In this document: piece by piece, positions 1 to 11,065 of the stretch
How positions within the stretch are numbered: the first letter of the stretch is position 1
Layout of the letters: each line of letters starts with the position of its first letter
NCBI GenBank assembly: GCA_963932145.1
Contig: OZ010572.1
Coordinates: 849,582 to 913,581, forward strand
DNA from: Acanthosepion lycidas
Lineage: Eukaryota > Mollusca > Cephalopoda > Sepiida > Sepiidae
Direction of reading: 5' to 3'
DNA: 64,000 nucleotides
The notes under the pieces: model-generated
What the model saw: only the letters and a program-made list of their open reading frames with translations
Told to the model about the DNA's origin: nothing
Databases searched by the model: none
Program-made: the position numbers and the translations under genes

Positions 1-1262
1 TATATATAAGGGGTTAGTATTTGGTTTTCTATAAGGTTGGTATTTGTTGTTTGTTAAATATAGAGTTACGTAGAGGAAGTTTACCCTTTTCAATTTACTA
101 CAGACTGTTATCTTTAAGTTTAGATTTTTAAATTCCCTAAATATAATTTTTCTGATTTTCTCTATTTTAAAACTATTAGAACTCCTCACCACTATGAGCC
201 CGTCATCTCTATACAGTCCGATGTCCTTAATATCTATTTCGCGGTGCGCGGTCAAGTTGTACAGTATTAAAAGACCAACAAGGTCAGGAGACTCTGCAGA
301 GTCTAATGATCCCATAGTGATGTCAAACAGGTCATTATCGTTTTTTATCCATTGGTCCCCATTATGAATGAGGACAGATTTTTTTTGCGCTGAGAATTAT
401 ATCTGTTTCTTCCTTTGTCAGGTTAGAATACACAGCAGCAAAGTCCAGGGCTGTTGAAAATAGATCCTTCGAAATTGACGGGTAGTAATCCACGATATCG
501 AACTGTAATGGGGTGCAATTCGGTTTATTATCAATATTGGTAAACCAATTGATGGCATCTTTAGTAGTGATCCATAATTTTAATCCAAGCTATTTTTTTT
601 ATTTGGCAAGGAATTCTTTCCAGGATTCTTTTGCTGATCTTTCCTATGACGGGTCGGGTAGGGTTAATTATTCTAGTAGTAGGGTTTTCAAAAAAATCTT
701 GTTTATAGTCCTTAAGAGTTATGTAACATTCCTTTTCAGCAAGTTTGCCTACTCTATCGCTAATTTTTAATTTATCAGTTATTTTTTTTACTTGCTCTGT
801 TAATACTATTAACCATATTTATGTTGTTGTTGCAAGCTTTTTTATAAATCTTGGTTAAGTTTAATTTAATTAAGTTGTTGTAATCATCAATAGCCAATTT
901 GTAGAAGTTGCCAGTTTTGTCAGACTTAACTAGTATTTTATTACAATCATTTATGCTTTTAACTATTTGGTCTAGATGTTTTTAGAAGTGGCTTTTTTTG
1001 AAAGGAGATGTTATTGATAATGTTGAGTAGGTCTTTTTCAAATTCGTATAGATGTTTGTTGAATGGTGCAACTTTTTTACTTTTAAAGCCGTAAACTTCG
1101 CGTTCTTTATCGGTTGAGTTATTCTCACGAAAGTAGAAGTATGCTTTCCATCACATTCTTCTAATTAATTCCTTTGTTTTTTGTAAAAGTTTAACAAAAT
1201 AATTCCGTTTGTTTGTTTGTGGAATGTTTTTCAGAGAAATTCCGAAATTTACTTTTTCCATA
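1..1262 (-). pseudogene. Reverse transcriptase relic of a retroelement (probably RT/GIY-YIG, Penelope-like)
   Basis: Read from 1262 down to 1, the minus strand gives a reverse-transcriptase-like protein broken by several stops and frame changes. An N-terminal part starts at an ATG near 1260. Then come a fingers segment with PTRPVIGKISKRILE (about 640-600), the motif-A-like block FDIVDYYPSISKDLF (about 510-460), and the catalytic block GLYRDDGLIVV (about 225-190). YRDD takes the place of the usual YxDD box. Breaks are visible near 1160, 980, 790 and 360, so it is not a functional gene. The style matches a family recurrent in aquatic invertebrate genomes in which the RT is followed by a GIY-YIG nuclease; that nuclease would lie left of the window. 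The clade assignment is inference. Confidence 0.72.
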
Positions 1263-1308
1263 TTCTTAAAGAAGTTGTTTTAAAAATAAAGGTTCAGAGT
1301 GCTCGACC

Positions 1309-1404
1309 TATATATATATATATATATATATATATAATGAAAATTGAAGTCAACACTCGGCGATAGGCCGTTTCATGCTAGACGCAATCGTCAGGCTATA
1401 TTTC

Positions 1405-1450
<46 letters not shown>
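1309..1450. repeat. Two (TA)n arrays enclosing a 72-bp block
   Basis: A (TA)n tract at 1309-1336 and another at 1409-1450 flank a unique 72-bp block (1337-1408) that is annotated separately. Insertion of small elements into TA tracts recurs in this window. Confidence 0.95.
1337..1408 (-). ncRNA. Hammerhead-like, PLE-type terminal block
   Basis: On the minus strand this block contains CTGACGA (1394-1388), a short stem-loop (TTGC, loop GTCTA, GCAT; 1387-1375) and GAAAC (1374-1370), followed by a self-complementary CGGC/GCCG pair. CTGANGA-stem II-GAAA is the conserved core order of hammerhead ribozymes, which are known in the terminal regions of Penelope-like elements. The cleavage-site side (a clean UH after stem III, and stem I) is not convincing here, so this copy may be decayed or inactive. 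A diverged relative lies at 44395-44480 in the same orientation. The relationship between the two blocks is seen; ribozyme function is inferred. Confidence 0.45.
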
Positions 1451-1452
<2 letters not shown>

Positions 1453-1604
1453 TATGGTCATGATAAAAATATACATATACGCACATACAGTTGCACATAC
1501 GTATAAATATATTTCATCCTCATGTGTTATAATTACAGTGCTCAATGTTATATAACAGTGCTACAAGTATATATTAGTGAATATACATAATATTCAACGT
1601 TGAT

Positions 1605-1682
1605 AGCACGACTCGGAGTTTCATGCAGTTTTGCAATCAGCACCTGAATATTGCAAAACTGCATGACATTCGGAGTCGTGCT
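1605..1682. repeat. Inverted repeat, 33-bp arms and 12-bp loop
   Basis: The arms 1605-1637 and 1650-1682 are reverse complements with only a few mismatches around the CGGAG/CCGAA part, separated by a 12-base loop. The right half, starting CCTGAATATTGC, resembles the hammerhead-like block at 1337-1408, as if that block had been duplicated head to head and then mutated. Confidence 0.85.
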
Positions 1683-1709
1683 ACTAATATACACATACGC
1701 ACACACACA

Positions 1710-1712
<3 letters not shown>

Positions 1713-1773
<61 letters not shown>
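1713..1773. repeat. (TA)n microsatellite
   Basis: Uninterrupted TA dinucleotides of about 60 bases follow a short AC-rich run at 1690-1710. Confidence 0.97.
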
Positions 1774-1776
<3 letters not shown>

Positions 1777-2568
1777 ACCATGAGGTTATATTTATTTCGT
1801 TAAGGTCGGAAAATTCGACCCCAACTCTTCAGACCTCATTACACAAATATAAATAGAAAATATTTTTCCAGGCTTAAATAATATAAGTTGTGTTAAATAT
1901 GCAGATCTAATATTATAGAAGATGGGTAAGAAAGATGCAGATCTAAGATTGTCGAAGCGGAGGGAAGGAAAAAATAGTATGTATTCAGAGAGAGGAGGAA
2001 TTTTGAAAATGAGAAAGATAGATGTTAATTTCAATTGTATAAATGGATGTGCTGGAGTGTAGATGTGGTGACTTAATTTAAGATACAAATAGGAGAAAAG
2101 GAGCGGTTATTTTGAATTAGAAAAAAGAAAAAAGGATGGAAAATTGACAATCTATTTTGTATAAAATCGAAATTATATTCTGTTTGGCTTAGTCTTCAGC
2201 TAAGAATATAACACTTTTGTATTCTTTTTAAAAACATTTAATAATATTAATAATAATGTACTGTTAAGAATTTTTTTTTTAAATTATGTAAATCTTTCCA
2301 AAAATTCTTATATAATATAAAAATAGGATCTTGTCTAAAATAAATAAATAAATATATACATATATAAAAGGAGAAGGTTATACATAGCATTAATTATAAA
2401 ATTACAATAAGTAATGATGATAATCGTAATAATAATAATAGTAATAATAAATTATATAATCTAAATAAAGTTAACAAGACACGAAAAAACAATCAAGTAT
2501 AAGTCTACAAAAGTAACAAATTTACATATCTAAATTCATATATGCATCCGTATCTATCTATCTATCTA

Positions 2569-2607
<39 letters not shown>

Positions 2608-2665
2608 AAAAGACATTTTTTATATTACATATATGTAATACCAATATATATATATATATATATAT
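1774..2665. other. AT-rich stretch with microsatellites, no gene seen
   Basis: I see no protein or RNA gene here. It holds a (TATC)n run (2551-2571) passing into (TA)n (2571-2599) and a second TA run (2644-2665). The short open frames crossing these runs are microsatellite translations. Confidence 0.7.
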
Positions 2666-2744
2666 CTTTCTTCCATTCTATTTCTAATATATACAGAGCA
2701 ATAATAACATTCACAATGATAATAGAAGATGTCTAATTGGTTAT

Positions 2745-2890
2745 CTCGAGACGATGCAATGGTTAGCAAACTTGTCTCGTTAGAACATTTACGACTGAAT
2801 AGTGTTCGATCCTCACAGAGTGCCCCATACTTTCGGCCTTGTGTTACATCTAAGATACGCTTGTAAAATTACTAGAAGAGGTCTAATTAA
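2745..2890 (+). mobile_element. tRNA-derived SINE-like element
   Basis: The segment carries a box-A-like stretch (TGGTTAGCA, near 2759) and, about 45 bases later, a good box B (GTTCGATCC, near 2806), spaced as in a tRNA. A body of about 80 bases follows, with no retained cloverleaf. Weaker relatives with the same layout occur near 25335, 27236 and 50295, which supports a dispersed SINE. The exact ends are not defined. Confidence 0.5.
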
Positions 2891-2896
2891 GCAAAT

Positions 2897-3050
2897 AACT
2901 CAATAAATACATATACACATAAGGAATTTACATACATGTACATATTAATTATTTATATATATGCACACGCACACATATATATATATGTATGTATATATAA
3001 ATAATTAATATGTACATGTATGTAAATTCTTTATATGTATTTATTGAGTT
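2897..3050. repeat. Long inverted repeat (about 64-bp arms)
   Basis: The segment 2897-2961 and the reverse complement of 2987-3050 match almost base for base except for a 4-base gap. The roughly 25-base centre is AC/TA-rich. The arms are AT-rich but not simple repeats. A (TA)n tract follows at 3061-3109. It could be a foldback element. Confidence 0.85.
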
Positions 3051-3058
3051 ATTTTATC

Positions 3059-3060
<2 letters not shown>

Positions 3061-3109
<49 letters not shown>
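3061..3109. repeat. (TA)n microsatellite
   Basis: About 48 bases of uninterrupted TA directly beside the inverted repeat at 2897-3050. Confidence 0.96.
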
Positions 3110-3113
<4 letters not shown>

Positions 3114-5639
3114 CACTTCTTCAATCTTTCCAGGTGACCTCATTTTGCCTTTTGGTTTGCAGTTTTATTTCGCGCGAGTGGAAAAGAAACAGACTCCTAC
3201 CTTTACTTCTATCTAGCACACTGACTCTCCCTCCCAAACTGCCATCAAATTAACCTCCTCTCACTCCTCTTTATCACCTTTCACTTTTTCAAATACCGCT
3301 CCCATTGTTTGGCTTCATGTCTTTCGTTATCCTATGTCCTCCATTGTCAACGACGACTGAATGAATTGTTCCTTCTTAAAACACCAGCAATAAAATTAAG
3401 CTCAGCTAATTAAGAGCAATTAAAGAAAAGTCTCTATCAATTTTTGTTGTGGATGGGTGGCATTATTGTTCTTCGCCTGTTAGCCCCGAGGAGTCAGGCG
3501 TCGGGCACTTGCCATTGTCGAAACCCTTTTCCAAATAACGGAGCCAGTCTGAAAAGCACCACGCCGGAAGGCGTAAATCGTCCTCTGTATTTAAGGTAGA
3601 ATTTCTTTATCACCTTACCAGCTTTTCGTTTCTGTTTTCAAACTAGCCCTTCCTCCCCTTCCCTCCCTCCTAAAACCCTCGTTTGGTTTTTGTTGTATTC
3701 CTTATTTACTCCTTCTTGTAGTTTGTCAGTTTAGTAAAAACGACTCACAAACACGTGACCATGTTGCCCCTATCAAAGGGATCACCTATTTTCCCCGTGT
3801 CGGTATACTGGTTAAGTATTATCTTGTTGAACGACTGATCAAACCTTTACTGGCTTACTCGTCTGTTATCACAGAGGTGTGCTTTTCAAACTTGGGTAAA
3901 TTACCCAAAATTTGGTAAAAGCATTTTTGCGGGAAGAGAGGATAACGATGTACCATGGAATGTAACCTGAAATTTTCTTGTTGATTTCAGTAAAGCGTAG
4001 ATGTGTGGGCCTCCGTTAAGGTGGTTCAACTTAAAAATGCCAGAGTTTAAAATTAGAATTAAAATCTTAATTACATTTATTTATTTTGATACTTCCTCAT
4101 AATTCGTGCTCGTAAACGTCGTTAAGTGATAAACTCCACTGAGCTTGGTTTCACCTACATTGAAGATAAAGGAATGGGAAACCACAATGTACTTAGCAGT
4201 ATTCAGCTATGTGTTTTGGACGCATTAAAAAACAGATTTTAGGTCGCTTATCTGATTGTAAATCAAATATGTCACACACAATAAAATAAACGCTCACCCA
4301 ACCAGCTACTATTCGTATCAGCAAAATAATGTGTAGTAATGGCTAAGTACGGATGGTAGGAGCAGTACTATAGTTAAATATAAATTTATCTCATTGCTGG
4401 AAATATAAAGGCAGAAGTTTGTCGCTGTATTATTCGGTATAGTAAGTTAATATAAAAACCCAACTACTCACAATTGATCGTTTATTTTTACTATAGGTTT
4501 GAAATACAATTAAGGAACATATTCAAAATTGAAGTCTTTTAAAATGACAAGACGTATTCAAAATTTTTTTTTCTTTAGCTAAAAAGTGAGAATTAGAAGT
4601 TAATCAAATGTTGTCGGCCCAATCAATTAGACCCCCACGACCACTAAAACTAATGTTCGACTGTTGGAAAAGATTTTGGAATGTGAATCGGACCGAAAAC
4701 ATTGCAGCAGCACTTGTACATATGCGTGTCGACGCAAATATATTCGCATTCATTTTTTTTCATACACTCAGAGGCATATTTCCACATTTGGGCCGCTTTT
4801 CGCCACACACCCTCTCTGGTTAAGCCAACATGCAGGCTCACGTGCATACACGGACACCCCTACTCCGAATGCTCGTGCCCCGCCGTGCAAAGTTAAGCGT
4901 ACTTATCGGAAGTTGAAGAGCAGAAAATAATATCGAAGACACCCCCATGTTTACAAAATGTCACGCACGACCGACCAGTAGCTGACAACAGCCTGGCCTA
5001 AGTCTCGAAATTGAGAAAATTATCTACATAAAATAGGAGGCCCAGCGGGCAAAATTTTTTAATTATATTATTCTGAAATCTTTTCACTTTGGCCAGAGTC
5101 TTTATCTTCGAGTAATTGCTTCGTATTATCCCAAGATTTTATTTTGAACTCTTCAGTTTTCAAGTCAAGTGAAAGAAACTGGTATTTCCTGGAGCAATCC
5201 TGCTCCGAGGCTGAATTAAATAATTCTACATTTTTTGCACCGATTTGTCACTCCCTCAATTTGACTGAAGTATCACTGTTGTGAAGAAGCAAGAGTAAAA
5301 TATAACGGGCACGTGCAACTTCCATGACGGTCCATCTCTTATGTACAGATACAAACGTTTTCAGTCAATAATCGGAATATAACCAATAACTCGAACTCCT
5401 ATCAATATGATTAATTCTCACGAAAGTGACGCTCAAAAGAAGACTCTTATCATTATGCTTCTGTCATCGTGAAAAAAATATCAATGCAAAATGCCCCAGT
5501 CGTAATTCAAACTTGATTTAGTCCGCTTTCGGTAATTATAAAAAATTAAACCAACCACAATGCTTGACTTCATTTTTGAACACCAATATATATAAAGGTG
5601 TATATACAGATTAATTTTCTAGTATAAATCACGAACATC
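3110..5639. other. Intergenic, no gene recognised
   Basis: No convincing coding frame. The stretch 3440-3600 is more GC-rich than its surroundings but has no recognisable content. At about 3871-3940 there is an imperfect palindromic motif beginning CAGAGGTG with GGGTAAATTACCC, reminiscent of an hAT transposon end; no partner terminal repeat was found. The open frames at 4608-4930 overlap on both strands and match nothing I know. Confidence 0.6.
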
Positions 5640-7222
5640 TATTATAGAGCGATTGTCGCAGAAATTTCAATTGCCTCATTCTAATTCTAAATTTCAGTGT
5701 CCTTTTCGATTCCAATTTATTTAAAACTTCCTCATTGCTCCCATGCTCAGTCCGTAGTATTCTCAGTAACCTTCTGTAGAACCAAATCTCTGCTGACTCT
5801 AGTTTCTAAAAATTTCCTGTTTCTCGTTATTTGTTTAGCTGTTATAAGGCATCTTTTGTTATTCCAATGGACCTTCGGATTCATGTACCGTTTTAAAATA
5901 CTTTCCTAGTAGTTAAATTTCTGTACTTTGATGCCCCTAATTCGTAGTACATATCTTGGCCTATTCTTCTTGCTAACGATCATACATTATGTCTTCTTAA
6001 AATTGAAGTTATTACTTTGTCGCTTTCCTTTTTCTGTAGTTTTCTTTCTGTGTCTACCATAAACATGGCTTCACCTTCAAACCCTATGCTGTTAAGATTG
6101 TAACCACTAATAATAACTTATGGTTGGACATAAATTTCTCTTAGCATTGTTTTACTAAATAAATCTGGTGAGAAGACACGTCCCTGTTTTACGTCCCTTT
6201 CTATTTTGTGTACTTGCTCAATTTATTTTTCTTTTCATTTGCGGACAGTTTGTTCTCAGTAAATGTTCTGGATTACGCTAACATCTTTCCCAAATAAATC
6301 AAGTTTTTCAAGCAATTTAAATAGATCTTTGTGTCATATCTTAACAGATTCTTTTACGTAGTCTACGAAACTTAAGTTTACACATTTCTACATTTGTATT
6401 GTTCTCTATATCATTTTGATTGTAACTATCACATTACTTTATTTCCGGCGGAATTCTACTATGCGATCTGTTCATCAGAAGCCCGATGATAAGCTTAGTC
6501 AGGGCAGGTGCTTACTACCCCTGACCTTCCGCAAGGGGATAGCCTAACTGGGGATTCCGGGCAGTGATATCTATCATAACAACATTTACTTTTTTCTACT
6601 TACATTTACATATGGTAAAAATTAAACTAAGCACAACTGACTATTAAAGGATAACATTTTTTGCGGATTTTGACATAATTCTGGATTCATTTTTTGCGGG
6701 GTGGGGGATCCAAATCCGTAAACTTGTTTTGCTCATGCTCAGCCTCGGAAAAATGTTATACAAAATTCATTTTTTTTTTCGATAATGCTGAATGTGTTAA
6801 AATTATTCACCGTTTTAGCAAGAAAAATCTCAAGTTGATGTTAAAAGTTGCCGCAAAACATTGTTGATTTCTTTAAGATGGAATGATATATGACATGTCT
6901 CAAATTTGTATTTAGATACAGGGTATTTATTTTCAATTTTTCTAGTTGAATTGTTCACCTATATTACATATGATTCATTATTGTACATAATTAGGTTACA
7001 ATAACATTTTTATTTTATATGAATGTTATTTAGTGAAATTTGAAACCCAGTAGAGTGGGGCCCCCGTACCATAAACTCGGTGATAGCCCACGAGACCCTT
7101 GCACCGGCCCCTGTATGCTCAATTATTTCTCTTACGAACCCATCTGGTCCTACTACTTTATTCCTGTTCATCTTTGCCATTATCGATCTTACCTCAGACT
7201 TTAATATTTCAGGTCCTTCCAT
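5640..7222 (-). pseudogene. RTE-like non-LTR retrotransposon relic (RT domain)
   Basis: On the minus strand the 5' part (7222-7050) reads SEVRSIMAKMNRNKVVGPDG, a typical LINE RT motif. After an interruption between about 7010 and 6430, the relic resumes with KHEELF-like and KDVSVIQNIY segments, then VFSPDLFSKTMLREI (about 6190-6145). It ends with a C-terminal part containing ITRNRKFLETRV and RIRMRQLKF (down to about 5640). Stops and frame changes occur throughout, and the catalytic YADD region is degraded. The same family recurs on the plus strand at 29310-30605 and 41325-41452. The family name is by recalled similarity. Confidence 0.75.
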
Positions 7223-9127
7223 GTTTTAATGCATTATAGGTTTCCCTTTTCCTCTTTTATGAGCTTTCCTTCTTTAGATTTTTACATATCCTGTTGAGGA
7301 ATATATACTGTTGTACTGTTATTTCTTTTATTCCTTTATGCATACTTACCATATCTATGATACTCATTCTTTCTATCTCTGTACACCTTTCGATGAGCCA
7401 TTCATTTTCCTGTCAGCCTTTATTTCTACTCTTTGTATTTAATGTTCTATATTCTATTCAATTCCTTAGTATTGTTTTCCGTCCCATTTTCATCACCTCC
7501 AGACTTCCAATTGTCATCCACTTTTCTCCTTTTCTTTGAGATTATCTCCTTTACCGGGGTCCAAATAAAGTTTATCTTAATGCTTTCTATTTTAAATTTC
7601 CTTTCCCATCCAATCTAGCTTTCATCATACATCTATCTGTATTTTATGAAATGTTGCAGACTTTTTGAATTTGAAAGAAAAGAGATATATTGTATTTACT
7701 GACCTATCAGAGACGTAGTCTCATCTCCTTGTAAATTCCTGAGTTAAGGGCTCTAAAGGCTTCTTTTTTTTCTTTTACTTTTTTTTTTCGCACAAAAGAG
7801 GACAGACAACCTGCTGATAAGACCAGAAAGCATTTAGTCATCAGGTGGGAAGCATTGAAGCGCCTACATTTCAAGGCCTGTTCAATTTGAACAAAAACAA
7901 ACATTGAAGTTGAACTTTTCAGTGAAGGAAAAACAAAGACCCCGGGATACCAACCTGTTCTAACAACTGAAACACTTTGTGCTGAGTCATTCATATTCCG
8001 TTGTAGAAATTAAGTGAGTGCGCTTTTGTATTTCCATCCTTGTCTAAATTTTGCGTCTACAAAGTTTTTTTTTTTTTTACAATTTCAAAAGAAGCAATCC
8101 TTTTTTGAATTCTTATTATGCCTTACTTTTTGTATAAGGCGCACAAAAGGAAACTTTTCTATGTAAATTTTGTATTCGTTATTTCCCCTTTTGTGTACTT
8201 TAATAAATGTCAGTTGTTTCAACTTTCGTCTATTAGTCAATTTTTGTTTGTTTTGAGCCTTATTCAAGGGATAAGAGAGGCACATGTTCTCTTTTTCCAT
8301 TCTATTCCTATTAAGTATAATTTTTGTTTTTGGCACAGAATTATGGGGTTTTGGAGTTTAAAATGTTATAAGTTGTTCTGGAGTCTGTCGTATTGTAATT
8401 TAGATGGTTTTCATTAAAGTTCATAATTTTAGTCGGACTCTGAATGAAAAGTGATCGCCCCTGCAATTGCGAAGCAATTCAAAAAAACACGTATTACTTG
8501 CATAGCATACTGAAATGAATAATAGCCAAAAAGTTCTTACAGAAATTAGTTTGTAAACATGTTAATGTTATAGTTAATAAGTAGAAAGTTTTGATTCTTT
8601 AAGTTGTCGTCGCTTTACTGTGGGTGAATATTTGGTGAGTAGTGTTTTATAAGAATGAAAAACGTATATGGTGTAAGAAATCTGTTCACATCAACGATTA
8701 CTGTCACTACTGAGGTGATAATTTTTATAAGTAGTGATGTGTAGAGTTTGAGCAAGCTTTTATAGTGGCTACTGATGCTTGTCACAACTGGGCTACGATG
8801 TTCGTATTTAAAAACAAAAGAGGCTGACATTAGATATAGGATTTTGATAATGCTCCTTGAACTTTTATTTATTTATTGGATGAATTTTTTTTCCATTTTT
8901 TTTTTGTCGTTTGGATCTCTGCAATTCTTAATTAACTTCCGGTTTTCGACTCTTTCGACTAGGTACAGGGAGGCTTAGCTCGTAAAACAAATAAACCTGA
9001 CGTCGTTAATTAAGAATATTAGCCATGAGTTATCTTCAAGAAAAATTGTCCAATCGGTGCCTAAAGGAAAAATCCTTCTCAATGTGCATGCCGAGTTTCC
9101 AGTTGCAGGTGAGCATTCATACCTGTG
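7223..9127. other. Intergenic, no gene recognised
   Basis: I see no supported gene. The open frames at 7294-7618, 7707-7994 and 8085-8417 are short, often overlap on the two strands, and show no recognisable domain. Poly-T runs are frequent (7763-7790, 8064-8080). Confidence 0.55.
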
Positions 9128-10130
9128 TCAATATCGGTCCATCTGCTTTGTCAGTGTCATTAGCAAACTATAAAGCCTATAATCAAGTTTTCGAGCACCT
9201 CAACAGAGACAACTTCTTGAGTGACAAACAATACGGATTTCGATCTGCTCGATCGACTGTTGATATCCTAACAGTTATTACCCAGTCAACGAGACAATAG
9301 ACACATATAATGCATTAGATATATCGACGGCTTTAACAAGGTATTGCGCGGGAGGTTGCTCCGCAAGCTCACCAGCTATGAGATCACTGGTAGAGTTTTC
9401 TTATTTATCAAGTCCTTCCTAACATGAATGTAGTAATAGCCAGTCTTCAGAGACCAATGAAATCCATGCTGGTGTTCACCAATGTTCGTTTCTGTTTAAC
9501 CCACTTCCTGCTTTATATTAATGTCTGAGAGCATACTTTGATCTCTTATGAATATCTATGCTGATGGTACATCAGTATATGGATGCACCTCGAAAAATCT
9601 ACATGACTAGATCCTTACCTTAAGACCCTATTGCGACTGATGATCGGTTTCCTTTACCGCGCCAGTAAGTACCTGACATTTCCTAATATGCTCTACCTTT
9701 ACAAGAGCCAGATCAGGCAGAAAATAGAGTATTGTTGCCATATCTGGGCTGGAGCTTCCCTCTATTCATGTTCCTGTCTCGATAAAATGCAAAAGTAATG
9801 TACGTAGCATGGTGGGTTCTAGTTGGGAAGCTAACAGTTGAGGGAATTAAGGAATGTAACTCATTTGAGTAGTGAGAAGCTTGTTGTAAGGCGGAAAACA
9901 AATTAGAAGTTCCCAAGAACTCTTGACTTGTGGAACAGAATCCTAGGAAGATGCTTTACCGGCAACTCCAATCTTAACCTGTTCAAGTCTAGGATTAACT
10001 GTCACCTTTCCTACATATGCGCATGAACTACACTCTTTACTCTTACCGCTCATGCAACAACTGCCTTCAATAATCCTATACTTGAATGTCCATTGGGTCT
10101 TTTATAGGGTGACCATTAGTAATAAAACAG
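9128..10130 (+). pseudogene. Jockey/CR1-like LINE relic
   Basis: The conceptual translation gives, in order, VFEHLNRDNFLSDKQYGFRS (about 9190-9245), the motif-A region ALDISTAFNKVL (about 9312-9347), NIYADGTSVYG with YADG in place of the catalytic YADD (about 9551-9583), IEYCCHIWAGAS (about 9725-9760) and the C-terminal NLNLFKSRINCHL (about 9972-10010). Many stops interrupt it. Order and motifs match the better preserved copy at 27850-29021, so this is an old, 5'-truncated copy of the same lineage. It ends near 10130 without a clear poly-A tail. Confidence 0.8.
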
Positions 10131-10996
10131 TTTTTTGCTTTACTCAGCTCATAATAAACTAGCACATAATGTCATATATATATTTCCATAGAGATGCATA
10201 ATTATTACATAGGTGAATCTTGTAGTGAAAAATAATTGATGCTAATTATGATCCTTCAAATAATATTTAGAATATGCAAGGGTGGTTTCAATTATTTTTT
10301 TTTTTGAATGATGCATCTAATATCTCCCAAGATTTACAACAGCCTGTCCACATTCGCAATTTCTGAAAATTCTTGTTGAAAATACATCTATATTTTTCAA
10401 AAATTAATATACAATAACTAAATATTCTTGAAGCTATCTATATTAAAAAATGGGAACCAACCCTCAATATAATTAATTATGGATACTGCACAAATGTTTT
10501 AAAATGTTTAGAGTAGATAGTTTAAAATATCTAGGTTTGAACTAATAGTTTTAAACAGTTTTTCTTTAAAAAAAAGATTGAAACATTTCAATAGCATAGT
10601 TACCTACCTTGATGTTTGCACGTGTATCTACATGATAAAATTTTAAAATTGTACAATGCATAATCATTTTTTTTTTTTTGCTTTTGTTTTTCACTTCACA
10701 TGTAAAAGTTTAATTTTTAGATGAACACAATAATTTTGTATTAGAAAAATGATAAACGCAATAATGTTTTGTCTTAGAAAAAACAATAACTTGATGATGA
10801 TATCGTGCTAATGCCGAAAGTATTCGGAATAATATTAATATGCATCAACAAGGTAATTTTCTTTCTTCCTTTATTAAGGATACTAAGAAGCTTGTCCGTA
10901 ATTTTGAGTAGATCTTATTAAAAATAAGTAGACAAAACTTGTTTGAATTATTTTATGGGACATGTCTTAATGAAAACATGCTCCCAAGATATACGC

Positions 10997-11001
<5 letters not shown>
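10131..11001. other. AT-rich intergenic stretch
   Basis: Nothing recognisable apart from homopolymer T/A runs; no open frame of note. Confidence 0.6.

Positions 11002-11065
<64 letters not shown>
11002..11065. repeat. (TA)n microsatellite at left edge of a Tc1/mariner-type element
   Basis: About 60 bases of TA. A matching TA tract lies at 11957-12007, on the far side of the element at 11066-11945, consistent with integration into a TA array. Confidence 0.95.

Noticed and set aside
3871-3960. Possible hAT transposon terminus (CAGAGGTG, GGGTAAATTACCC)
   Set aside because: No partner terminal repeat, target duplication or transposase could be found.
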